36,817 bases of DNA from a virus. Location: the IMG/VR virus record IMGVR_UViG_3300032278_000044, positions 1 through 36,817 of that record. One strand, 5' to 3'. The first letter of the stretch is position 1; every line of letters starts with the position of its first letter. This document shows, one piece after another, positions 9,700-17,505 of the stretch. The notes beneath the pieces are model-generated. The model was not told the origin of the DNA. It worked only from the letters and a program-made list of their open reading frames with translations, and searched no databases. Position numbers and translations under genes: made by a program.

Positions 9700-10071
9700 A
9701 TGGCTACAGAGTTTAAAAGAGCAACAATGGGAGATGTTCCTACTACCGCATTACCAAATACAAGTAATGCTAACAGTGATTTATATACAGTGCCTGCCAA
9801 CTGCGACACCGTTGTAATTGGGTTGTTGTTAACTAATATTTCCGCAGGGGCAATTGTAGTGGATGTCTTGATTGAAGGTCAAAGTGGTCAGGGTGACGAT
9901 GTTTACCTCGTTAAAAATGCGGATATCCCATTTGGCAGCGCATTGGAAGTTATATCAGGAAAAGTAGTTCTAGCCAATACAGGTTCTGGCACGGGGGATA
10001 CGCTCCAAGTTAGATGCCAGACTGGGGCCACACATTTAGACGCAGTTGTAAGCATATTAGAGAATACATAA
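9700..10071 (+). CDS. Small beta-sandwich virion protein
   Basis: 123 residues; AAGGAG ten bases upstream fixes the start. The sequence has the look of a small phage beta sandwich: LYTVPANCDTVVIGLLLTNI, then VDVLIEGQSG, DVYLVKNADIPFGSALEVIS and a final LDAVVSILE strand. Proteins of this kind in other tailed phages accompany fibres or decorate virions and often form trimers. No catalytic residues are evident. Its position between two large fibre genes suggests an adaptor or accessory fibre subunit. Family name not recognised with certainty. Confidence 0.75.
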   Translation: MATEFKRATMGDVPTTALPNTSNANSDLYTVPANCDTVVIGLLLTNISAGAIVVDVLIEGQSGQGDDVYLVKNADIPFGSALEVISGKVVLANTGSGTGDTLQVRCQTGATHLDAVVSILENT

Positions 10072-10082
10072 ACGGAGGATAG

Positions 10083-10322
10083 ATGAGACATACTCATTAC
10101 GTAGTTGTAGCCTATGAGGAATCAGGGGAAGGTATGGGTGGTGTAGAAATTTTTAGGGGGCAAGTTACACTTGATTTGATTGTGAATAACGAGGAAGAAG
10201 CTATTTCTAGGGCGCAGAAATTAGTGGAAGGACGCAAATGGTATCGTGTAACTGCTATTTTTGAGCATGACCCTAGTTTAGAAATAGCTGTAGCCCCTGA
10301 AATTGCGGTAAATGGAGTATAA
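10083..10322 (+). CDS. Small protein, unknown function
   Basis: 79 residues; GGAGG before the ATG supports the start. The middle segment (NNEEEAISRAQKLVEGRKWY) resembles an amphipathic helix followed by a strand, VTAIFEH. This alpha/beta pattern is seen in many small phage proteins of unknown role. It lies between a beta-sandwich protein and a membrane-anchored coiled-coil protein inside the fibre cluster, and all three are spaced by under 15 bases. I do not recognise a family. Confidence 0.65.
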   Translation: MRHTHYVVVAYEESGEGMGGVEIFRGQVTLDLIVNNEEEAISRAQKLVEGRKWYRVTAIFEHDPSLEIAVAPEIAVNGV

Positions 10323-10328
10323 TATACT

Positions 10329-10643
10329 ATGGGGAAATTAAATCTAAGTCTTATAGCTACGATAGTTCCACTTATCATAGTGGGTATAGGGTTGATTGGG
10401 TGGGTACTCTCTTTAAGAAGTGATGTTACAACTACGGTTGGGCAATTAGAAGCTATACAGGAAGAGGCAGAAACTTTGCAAGAACGGATGAATGCATTAG
10501 AAAAGAGTATTGCAGTTGCAGATGACCAGATGAAGACCATCATGGGTGACCATATGGGATTCAATGATGTGTTACAAGAATTAGGAAAATCTGGACTTCT
10601 CCCTTCAGGAGAACGCAGAGCCTACGGGGGATATTCAAATTAA
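10329..10643 (+). CDS. Small membrane-anchored coiled-coil protein
   Basis: 104 residues. Residues about 6-28 (LSLIATIVPLIIVGIGLIGW) form one clear hydrophobic transmembrane segment, followed by a coiled coil at about 38-75 (QLEAIQEEAETLQERMNALE) and a short Gly/Tyr tail. With a short N-terminus before the membrane segment it resembles a single-pass type II or N-in protein. Small phage membrane proteins of this design include i-spanins and some holins, so a lysis role is possible, but the location inside the fibre cluster and absence of an endolysin nearby make this uncertain. A GGAG lies 11 bases before the ATG, somewhat far. Confidence 0.7.
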   Translation: MGKLNLSLIATIVPLIIVGIGLIGWVLSLRSDVTTTVGQLEAIQEEAETLQERMNALEKSIAVADDQMKTIMGDHMGFNDVLQELGKSGLLPSGERRAYGGYSN

Positions 10644-10657
10644 AGGGGTAATCTAAA

Positions 10658-13171
10658 ATGCCATATATAGCTAATCCGTTAGAAGGTCTACCAATACGGA
10701 GTTCTTTCATTCTAGACCAAAGTAGTCTAGGGGCTGCCCCTGCTACAGATGATACCCTCATTATCTATGACTTGTCGGGTACACAAGTAAAGCAGTTAAC
10801 TGTTGCAAATCTGTTCGCTGCTCCTGCTATTACAGGAAACGCTACCGCTGTAACACAATCTGCTAGTAATAACTCCACTAGAATCGCAACTACGGCCTAT
10901 GTAGATGCTGCTACAGGCGCATTAAATACTGTATCTGAAATGACAGATGTAACCATTACTTCAATTGCTTCTGGGGAAGTGTTGAAATGGAATGGCTCTG
11001 CTTGGATAAACCAGACGCTGGCAGAAGCGAATATTCTTCCTGTTGCTGGCCCCACCTTCACTGGTGTTCTTACGGTTGGAAGTGCTGTCCTTTCAGAAGC
11101 GGATTTAGAGCAGATAGATGATTTGACTGCTGGAACAGCGGTTGCTTCCAAAGCCCTGGTGGTGGATGGTAACAAAGATATAGGAACTCTTAGAAACCTG
11201 ACTATAGATGGCACATTCTCTGACGGTAACTATACCTTTGATACCAGCGGTAACGTATCTGGATTAGGTACAATTGGTTCTGGAGCAATTACGTCTTCTG
11301 GTGTTATAACTGGTTTAACTATAGAAGCAACTGGCGATACTGCTGCAAGTGATAATGCTGCAATAGGATATACAGCAGCAGAGGGATTAATTTTAACTGG
11401 TCAAGGTTCAACCAATGATATTACCATTAAAAATGATGCTGATGCCACTGTTATGTCCATTCCAACAGGCACTACAGGTGTAACTTTTGCAGGAACCGTA
11501 GGGTCTGGAGCAATCACATCTACTGGAGTTGTTACAGGAACAGGGTTTACGATTGGAAGCGCAGTAATTAACGAAGCTGATTTAGAGCGGATAGACGATT
11601 TAAGTGATGGTGTTGTCGTTGCTTCTAAAGTTGTTACGGTGTCTGCTGATAGACATATACAAACTATTGGAAACCTAACAATAGATGGCGTATTTACCGA
11701 TGGTAATTATACCTTTGATACAAGTGGAAACGTTACAGGATTAGGGACTATTACTGGTGGAGCCATCACTTCGTCAGGAATTATTAAGACTGATAGTACT
11801 ACTAATGCAACGTCAATTACGGATGGCTCCCTTCAGACAGATGGTGGACTAAGTGTGGCTTTAGATGTCATTATTGGTGATGACGTAACACTTATCTCCG
11901 ATGCTGCCATATTGAATTTTGGTGTAAACTCAGATGTAAATCTGACTCATGTACACGATACAGGATTATTGTTAAACAGTTCTCGTAAAATACAGTTTGG
12001 TGATGCTGGTACATTCATTCATCAATCGGCTGACGGTGTTCTCACCATAGAATCCGATACTACTGTAGACATTAATGGTGCTGTAGTCTTTGATGGAGCA
12101 TTATCTGGTATTACAACTCTTGGTGCGTCTGGGATTATAACGGCTGGTGGATTTACGATTGGCAGCGCAGCAATTGCTGAAGCTGAGCTAGAAATGTTGG
12201 ACGGTATTACCGCAGGAACTGCTGCTGCATCTAAGGCGGTTGTTCTGGATGCCAGTAAGAATATAGCAACCATCGGTACTATTAGTGCTGGTACTACTAC
12301 AATAGGGTCATTAGTAGTAGCTGCTGCAAGCATTACAGATACCTCAGGAGCTATAACATTTGGTAATGAAAACCTGTCTACTACAGGTACTCTAGCTGCT
12401 GGTACTACCACAATAGGAACACTTACCGTAGCTGCTGCTAGTATCACTGATAGTTCGGGAGCAATATCTTTCGGTGACGAAAACCTTACAACTTCAGGAA
12501 CTATTTCTGCGGGAAATCTAACTGTGACGGGTACTACTACAACAGTTAACTCTTCTGTTATGACAGTTGTAGACCCAATCATCCATTTACAGACTGCCTC
12601 TGGCGGTGGAAACCTATCATCTGATACGAATAAAGATGTAGGGTTGATGATGGAATATTATTCAGGGTCTGCTAAACAAGCATTTCTTGGATTTGATGAT
12701 TCTGCTGCTAAATTAACCTTTATTCCAGATGCTACCCTCAGTTCTGAAGTAGTTTCAGGGTCTGTGGGAACTATAGTAGCTAATTTAGAAGGTACTGTTA
12801 CAGCCAGCGGTACTATTAATATGAATACACAAGATATAGATAATATCAGGTCAGCTACATTTATAGCGGAAGTAGATAATGGTAACAGTAGTACATCAGA
12901 TACTGTAGATTGGGGTGCTGGACAAAAGCAAAAGTCTACTTTAACGGGTAACTGCACATATACATTTACGGCTCCTGATGGCCCTTGTAACCTTATGTTT
13001 AAGCTTATACAAGATGGCACAGGGAGTAGAACAGTTACTTGGCCTAATACGGTTAAATGGGCTGGTGGTGTGGCCCCCACGCTGACAACTACTGCTAGTG
13101 CTACAGATGTAGTAGCTTTTTATTTTGACGGGACAAATTACTATGGTTCTGCTCAATTAGCGTTTGCTTAA
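10658..13171 (+). CDS. Large tail-fibre protein with internal repeats
   Basis: 837 residues; AAAGGGG upstream supports the start. The N-terminal 60 residues (SSLGAAPATDDTLIIYDLSG) look like a fibre attachment end. About 80-residue repeats follow, each beginning GSAV..EADLE..DDL and passing through TIDG.F.DGNYTFDTSGNV; two full copies start near 11069 and 11549 and a diverged third near 12155. Next come TTTIGSLVVAAASITDTSGA-type repeats and the widespread fibre block NLTVTGTTTTVNSSVMTVVD. The last 115 residues (WGAGQKQKSTLTGNCTYTFT, TVTWPNTVKWAGG, FYFDGTNYYGSAQLAFA) are a common phage fibre C-terminal domain, probably the tip. Likely a homotrimeric receptor-binding or side fibre. Confidence 0.85.
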   Translation: MPYIANPLEGLPIRSSFILDQSSLGAAPATDDTLIIYDLSGTQVKQLTVANLFAAPAITGNATAVTQSASNNSTRIATTAYVDAATGALNTVSEMTDVTITSIASGEVLKWNGSAWINQTLAEANILPVAGPTFTGVLTVGSAVLSEADLEQIDDLTAGTAVASKALVVDGNKDIGTLRNLTIDGTFSDGNYTFDTSGNVSGLGTIGSGAITSSGVITGLTIEATGDTAASDNAAIGYTAAEGLILTGQGSTNDITIKNDADATVMSIPTGTTGVTFAGTVGSGAITSTGVVTGTGFTIGSAVINEADLERIDDLSDGVVVASKVVTVSADRHIQTIGNLTIDGVFTDGNYTFDTSGNVTGLGTITGGAITSSGIIKTDSTTNATSITDGSLQTDGGLSVALDVIIGDDVTLISDAAILNFGVNSDVNLTHVHDTGLLLNSSRKIQFGDAGTFIHQSADGVLTIESDTTVDINGAVVFDGALSGITTLGASGIITAGGFTIGSAAIAEAELEMLDGITAGTAAASKAVVLDASKNIATIGTISAGTTTIGSLVVAAASITDTSGAITFGNENLSTTGTLAAGTTTIGTLTVAAASITDSSGAISFGDENLTTSGTISAGNLTVTGTTTTVNSSVMTVVDPIIHLQTASGGGNLSSDTNKDVGLMMEYYSGSAKQAFLGFDDSAAKLTFIPDATLSSEVVSGSVGTIVANLEGTVTASGTINMNTQDIDNIRSATFIAEVDNGNSSTSDTVDWGAGQKQKSTLTGNCTYTFTAPDGPCNLMFKLIQDGTGSRTVTWPNTVKWAGGVAPTLTTTASATDVVAFYFDGTNYYGSAQLAFA

Positions 13172-13191
13172 ACTAAAGTAGAGGTAAAAAT

Positions 13192-14496
13192 ATGCCAGCA
13201 ATACCTGAAGGTGTAGGCGTTTGGTGGCCTGCATCACATGGCTCAATTCCATCTGGATGGACTCGTAACACGAACTTTGATACTAGATTTATTAAATCAC
13301 AGTCTGGTAGCACTGACCCAAATAGTAATGGTGGTTCAGGTACTCACAATCATAGTGCGGGTGGTAACCACACACATACCGTAGATGGGCATACACATAC
13401 TGGAAATACCAACGCTAACACCCAGACCTCTGGAATTGTTGGAGAGTGGACAACATATTTTTCTGCTGCATCACATACACATGCATTTACTCTGCCGAGC
13501 CAAACTGGTAACCTTGGTACTGGTACTGGTTCCTGGGCAACTGGAACCCATGAACCAGAATCTCATCTTGCCATATACATCGAGAGTGATGGTACTGGTG
13601 ATGGATTCCCCGCTGGCTGTGTAGTGTACTGGAATACTTCTTCTGCGCCTAGTGGATGGAGCCAACATTCTGGCACTACAGGTAGACTTATTAGAGGCGC
13701 AGCAGGAAGTAGCGGAAATGGTGGTGCTGATGGCCCTGGCTCAACAAACCATACACATACAGCTAACGCCCACAGTCATACACAAGCAACCCATGAACAT
13801 GGTACTGGTACTTCTGGCAACGCCAGTGCTACTTTTCATGGTGTTTCCCCTTATGGGTATGTACATTGCTCTCCCCCTTCAGGTCATACTTTTGACCCAC
13901 CTAATGCTATTACGGATAGTGGTGTACAGAGTGTTGCTGGAGGTGCTTCTGGAAATGCTAATAATACTGAGCCAGCTTGGTATAGACTTGGAAATATCAC
14001 TAACTCCTCTGCTGGTTGGCTTGAAAATGCTATTTGTATGTGGCGGGGAACACTAGGCAATATTCCCGATGATTGGGTTCATATGAATACAGCAAGTGGG
14101 TCAGGCGAAAGTGCAACCATTGACCTACGGGGTAAGTTCATTAAATCGGCTAATAGCAGTTTAGGTGGCATTGGGAATACTGGTGGGAGTGCAGGCCATT
14201 CTCATTCTGCCCCAGGTGGGCATGACCACGATTCTCCCCATGTACATGCTGGAGTAACTTTTGGGGCTGCGGGAGGACTTCAACACCCCCATAACTGGTA
14301 TGCTTATGCTGCTTCTTCGGGCCATACTCATCCTAACGCAGACTCAGACGCAGCTACTCCCAATTCTAGTAGCGTTGCAGAGCCAGCACCAGGTAATACG
14401 GCAGACACTGAGCCAGTGTTTAGAACAGTAGCTTTTATACGTTCACCTGAGGAGCCTGCTAGTGGTGGATGGGCGATGCTTGGAGCGAATTTTTAA
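13192..14496 (+). CDS. His-rich tail-collar/fibre-tip protein, three tandem collar-like domains
   Basis: 434 residues. Three units of about 145 residues follow each other. Each opens with a Trp-rich strand and a G..P.GW phrase (GVWWPASHGSIPSGW; GCVVYWNTSSAPSGW; AICMWRGTLGNIPDDW), passes through a G(R/K).(I)(K/R) phrase (TRFIKS, GRLIRG, GKFIKS), then a dense HxH block (HNHSAGGNHTHTVDGHTHTG; HTHTANAHSHTQATHEHG; HSHSAPGGHDHDSPHVHAG) and closes with EP......I (EPESHLAIYI, EPAWYRLGNI, EPVFRTVAFI). This is the phage tail-collar plan; in known trimeric fibre tips HxH motifs coordinate metal ions. The protein probably forms a receptor-binding tip or baseplate-proximal fibre. Having three copies in one chain is unusual. 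Confidence 0.8.
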   Translation: MPAIPEGVGVWWPASHGSIPSGWTRNTNFDTRFIKSQSGSTDPNSNGGSGTHNHSAGGNHTHTVDGHTHTGNTNANTQTSGIVGEWTTYFSAASHTHAFTLPSQTGNLGTGTGSWATGTHEPESHLAIYIESDGTGDGFPAGCVVYWNTSSAPSGWSQHSGTTGRLIRGAAGSSGNGGADGPGSTNHTHTANAHSHTQATHEHGTGTSGNASATFHGVSPYGYVHCSPPSGHTFDPPNAITDSGVQSVAGGASGNANNTEPAWYRLGNITNSSAGWLENAICMWRGTLGNIPDDWVHMNTASGSGESATIDLRGKFIKSANSSLGGIGNTGGSAGHSHSAPGGHDHDSPHVHAGVTFGAAGGLQHPHNWYAYAASSGHTHPNADSDAATPNSSSVAEPAPGNTADTEPVFRTVAFIRSPEEPASGGWAMLGANF

Positions 14497-14513
14497 TCTA
14501 GAGGAGAGTTTAG

Positions 14514-15260
14514 ATGGAGCCTGTTACCATTACATTTCAACGTGACCCTGTTTGGGAGTTTATAGAACCGATTGTTCCAGCTTATCAAGCAATGCCAAAT
14601 TGGTACAAGGATGCTAAAGCTGCTATCACAGAGTTGCCAGTGTACGATAGTTCAAGACTCACTTTTAAGGCTTGTCCAGCTATCATGGATGGTTTCTCCC
14701 AAGGGTACATACTCCCCCTTTGGGCAGATGTTTGGGTAGAACCAAAGGAAGGTAGTGATGACCCTTCCTTTTGGTGGGATAGACGTTTACAAGAGTCGGC
14801 AGAAGATAGAAAAGTTGTGACTCCCCATAATCCTTGGCAAACACAAGATTTGAAACCCTTTAAAGACATGTCCAGTTCATCCATAGCATGGAAACTGAAT
14901 TCTCCTTGGCTAGTTGAAACTCCCAAGGATTATTCAATGTTAATGATACCTCCTTTGAATAATAGGGATAGTAGATTTGAACCTGTAGCTGGTGTAATAT
15001 GTACAGATGACTTCACTACGTACATAAATGTCCCATTGATATGGAAAGCACCTCCAGGGTATTCAGGTTTAATCAAGAAAGGAACTCCGCTATTACAAAT
15101 GATTCCATTTAAGCGAGAAAACTTTCAGCACGAACTTGGATTAACATCGGATGATGGAAAAAGACTTCTTCAGAAGCACGATGCCTGTTTCCGTGGGATT
15201 GCCTCTCATTTTCAGAATGGGTACAAAAAGCTTTTTCATAAATCTTCGGCAAGTAAATGA
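14514..15260 (+). CDS. Conserved phage protein, DUF6065-like, copy 1
   Basis: 248 residues; GAGGAG before the ATG fixes the start. It shares its plan with the next gene: an aromatic P....MP.WY segment near residue 25, a Cys-Pro segment with GYILPLWADV near 62-72, NSPWLVETPKDYSMLMI..L.N near 128-150, GVICTDDFTTYINVP near 160, and KKGTPLLQMIPFKRENF near 188. This pattern resembles a conserved phage/bacterial family I know as DUF6065-like, whose function is unknown; the family name is given tentatively. Conserved Trp, Cys and Pro residues suggest a compact globular protein. It follows the collar-like tip gene, so it may be a virion component or fibre-assembly factor. Confidence 0.75.
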   Translation: MEPVTITFQRDPVWEFIEPIVPAYQAMPNWYKDAKAAITELPVYDSSRLTFKACPAIMDGFSQGYILPLWADVWVEPKEGSDDPSFWWDRRLQESAEDRKVVTPHNPWQTQDLKPFKDMSSSSIAWKLNSPWLVETPKDYSMLMIPPLNNRDSRFEPVAGVICTDDFTTYINVPLIWKAPPGYSGLIKKGTPLLQMIPFKRENFQHELGLTSDDGKRLLQKHDACFRGIASHFQNGYKKLFHKSSASK

Positions 15261-15290
15261 ATATACTAAAAACAATGGGAGAAGCAAAGC

Positions 15291-16097
15291 ATGGAACATG
15301 AACTGGAAGATATAAAAGGTACTGTAATTGAATTTTATACAGCAGAGACTCAAGTTGATGTTTTACCGCCTCCTGTACCCTCAGTTAAAATGATGCCAGC
15401 TTGGTGGTATAACGCAAGTAGACATGTAGGAAATGAGTGGGAGGAGGGCAGTCCTGCTCCATCCCCAACCACCTTTAAACAGTGTCAACCTTTTACGGAT
15501 GTATTACGCACAGGGTATATGATTCCTTTGTGGCAGGATTTTTCTTACGGAAACGTAAATCCAAACTCCGATATCCCTCAGATTGAAATTGATTGGGGGA
15601 AAGGCAGATATCCGTTTCCTGCTGATGCTGCTAGACACATGGAATTGGATAACCCAATAGCCCATAAAGATTGGGATAGTTGGGCAGAGATTGAGGGAGT
15701 AAAAGAGGGTATAATCCCCAACGCATCTTTTTCCTTTACAAATCCGTGGATTATTAGAACGCCCCCTGGTTACTCTTGTTTGTTTACGGCCCCCATTAAT
15801 GGAGAAGACCCTAGAATTAGATTGTTTTCGGGAATTGTTAACACAGATACATATTTTAATTCAGTGAATTTTTTCTTTGGGATGAGAAAAGAAGCACCCC
15901 CACACGGGATTCTTAAAAAAGGTATGCCTCTAGTCCAAGTTATTCCTTTCAAACGAGAAGAATGGACTTCTGTAGTGAAACCTATAAAACTAGGTAGTCC
16001 AGAATTTAATCATCGCATAAATGTTATAACAGAAATATCATCGGTTATAACTGGTGCTTATAAATCACAGCATGGGTGTCCCGTAGTCTTTAAATAA
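15291..16097 (+). CDS. Conserved phage protein, DUF6065-like, copy 2
   Basis: 268 residues. It is a paralogue of the preceding gene: MPAWWYNASRHVG, CQPFTDVLRTGYMIPLWQDF, NPWIIRTPPGYSCLFTAPIN, GIVNTDTYFNSVNFFFGM and KKGMPLVQVIPFKREEW line up in order with the copy-1 motifs. The copies have diverged widely apart from these segments. GGGAG a few bases upstream supports the ATG at 15291. The gene ends just before a strong promoter, so it closes the fibre-region transcription unit. No catalytic signature is seen. A cupin- or jelly-roll-like fold is conceivable from the strand pattern but is only a guess. Confidence 0.75.
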   Translation: MEHELEDIKGTVIEFYTAETQVDVLPPPVPSVKMMPAWWYNASRHVGNEWEEGSPAPSPTTFKQCQPFTDVLRTGYMIPLWQDFSYGNVNPNSDIPQIEIDWGKGRYPFPADAARHMELDNPIAHKDWDSWAEIEGVKEGIIPNASFSFTNPWIIRTPPGYSCLFTAPINGEDPRIRLFSGIVNTDTYFNSVNFFFGMRKEAPPHGILKKGMPLVQVIPFKREEWTSVVKPIKLGSPEFNHRINVITEISSVITGAYKSQHGCPVVFK

Positions 16098-16101
16098 AAA
16101 C

Positions 16102-16130
16102 TTGACAAAATCCACAAATTAGTGTATAAT
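16102..16130 (+). promoter_or_regulatory. Sigma-70 promoter, perfect consensus
   Basis: TTGACA at 16102-16107 and TATAAT at 16125-16130 are separated by exactly 17 bases. The predicted transcript starts near 16137, leaving a leader of about 22 bases that contains AGGAG at 16148-16152 before the ATG at 16159. It would drive the connector genes. Confidence 0.85.
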
Positions 16131-16158
16131 AGATAGTAGACGAACATAGGAGTATAGT

Positions 16159-16386
16159 ATGGCTGAGATAAATTTGGACGTAGATTTGACGCAAGTGAAC
16201 GCACAAATAGAAGATTTAGTTACACAGTTAAATAAATTGAACGCAGACCGAGAACAGCTAACTCAAAGTATACACAATCTAAATGGTATAGCTATGTATC
16301 TTAGAGGCAAGCAGCAGGAAGGCGGTGAACACGTAGATGAAATCGTAAACGAATATCCACCCGATGAAGTGGAAAAGGATGATTAA
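16159..16386 (+). CDS. Small coiled-coil protein, unknown function
   Basis: 75 residues, first gene behind the perfect promoter at 16102. Residues about 8-50 form a coiled coil (VNAQIEDLVTQLNKLNADRE), and the C-terminus is acidic (EYPPDEVEKDD). AGGAG six bases before the ATG gives strong initiation. The stop codon overlaps the next start (TAATG). Small coiled-coil proteins of this size appear in many phages without known role. Position before the connector gene hints at head-tail assembly, but it may simply be an accessory protein. Confidence 0.7.
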   Translation: MAEINLDVDLTQVNAQIEDLVTQLNKLNADREQLTQSIHNLNGIAMYLRGKQQEGGEHVDEIVNEYPPDEVEKDD

Positions 16387-17504
16387 TGGCTACTGCTGCT
16401 GGCGCAGAATTTACCAGTGTCTTTACGTATAATGGTAGTGCCTATACAGACGTATCTCTAGAAGCACAATCTCCAGCAGGAACGTCCTTTGCCATTTTAG
16501 GTGGGGCTTCCCATTACTTGTATTTAGGACATAATTACAAGTTTGATTTGGCTGTGTTTGATGTAGATACGGCTGGTAGTTTAGGTGCGTTAACATGGCA
16601 ATATACGAATGATAGTGGCGGTTGGACAACCTTCATCCCAGGTTCAGCTAGATATGAACTTGACCCTGATGATGAACAAGGAGTTCAGTTTGATTTTGGT
16701 GAGGATGGAGCCGAAACATTTCCACCAAACATATTAGCTGGTTGGTCAACATTAACCGTAAATAGTTCAAATGTATACTGGGTGAGAGTATCTACGGCTA
16801 GTTCACAAACTGCTCCCACCATTAAACGTATTCAAATGCGTCCTTATTCAGCGTATTGTACTCCTCAAGATGTGTTTAGAATGTTGCAGTTAGGCAATGT
16901 CACAGGCACAACTGATTTCACTACGAGTACAACACCTACTAAAGAAACTGTAGAACAATATATTATGGAAGCTCAATCGGTTGTAGATTTTACCACTAGA
17001 AAGAGTTGGCGACCAAATTACGTAGTTAATGAATACCAATCATTTAATTTGAATGGTTTTAAATTAGATAAACCAGACCCCTATAAAATACTCAAGTTAG
17101 AGATATGGAATGGGGCAGGCTGGGATAATAAAAGACAAGGAAGAACTAAAGATTACTTTCTAGTACCAGATACAGGCATGATTCAGTTCTCTCGTTATTT
17201 CCTGTTACCAGCGAGATTTACATCGTATAATGCTCCTGTATGGCGATGGGGTGGTGGTGAATTCACTATGCCCGTCAAGGTAACATATTTAGCTGGACGA
17301 GATATACAAACGGATATAAGGCAAGGTGGCATCGTTCAAGATTGCACTAAAAAATTAGCTGCCATTGATGTGATGCGTGATGCAGACTTCGGAAATCTAG
17401 TTGTAAGCGGTATGGATAGAATCCAAATGCAGCAGAGAGTAGATGGTTGGAGTCAGGAAGTCGAAGATAGATTAGATAGTTTAAGAGCATTTGAGGTGTT
17501 TTAA
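16386..17504 (+). CDS. Head-tail connector (adaptor) with extra N-terminal beta domain
   Basis: 372 residues. Residues about 157-372 look like a head-tail adaptor of the HK97 gp6 / SPP1 gp15 type: YCTPQDVFRMLQL, then TPTKETVEQYIMEAQSVVDF helices, a beta segment and a C-terminal helical bundle ending in VEDRLDSLRAFEVF. Such proteins form a 12- or 13-fold ring under the portal. Residues 1-155 are an added beta-rich domain (LTWQYTNDSGGWTTF, NVYWVRVSTASS) that is not part of a normal adaptor, usually 100-200 residues long. The TAATG junction couples it to the preceding gene. The connector assignment comes from motif style and gene order rather than a strong signature. Confidence 0.65.
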   Translation: MATAAGAEFTSVFTYNGSAYTDVSLEAQSPAGTSFAILGGASHYLYLGHNYKFDLAVFDVDTAGSLGALTWQYTNDSGGWTTFIPGSARYELDPDDEQGVQFDFGEDGAETFPPNILAGWSTLTVNSSNVYWVRVSTASSQTAPTIKRIQMRPYSAYCTPQDVFRMLQLGNVTGTTDFTTSTTPTKETVEQYIMEAQSVVDFTTRKSWRPNYVVNEYQSFNLNGFKLDKPDPYKILKLEIWNGAGWDNKRQGRTKDYFLVPDTGMIQFSRYFLLPARFTSYNAPVWRWGGGEFTMPVKVTYLAGRDIQTDIRQGGIVQDCTKKLAAIDVMRDADFGNLVVSGMDRIQMQQRVDGWSQEVEDRLDSLRAFEVF

Positions 17505-17505
17505 T

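Noticed and set aside
7719-9809. Long open frames on the reverse strand in the fibre region (also near 12022-12582, 24610-25167)
   Set aside because: They are mirror images of Thr/Ala/Gly-rich fibre coding, lack ribosome binding sites and show no family resemblance.
13385-14056. Overlapping + strand open frames inside the collar-like gene
   Set aside because: They arise from the repetitive composition; the His-rich frame has clear motifs and a ribosome binding site, the others do not.
13192-14496. Diversity-generating retroelement target at the tip protein
   Set aside because: No reverse transcriptase, template repeat or adenine-biased variable region was seen in the window.
16068-16095. 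Possible terminator hairpin before the promoter at 16102
   Set aside because: The stem (ATGGG/CCCGT with a three-base loop) is too short and has no real T run.
17491-17505. TTG start for the protease
   Set aside because: It would put the GAGGTG ribosome binding site inside the gene; the ATG at 17506 fits better.
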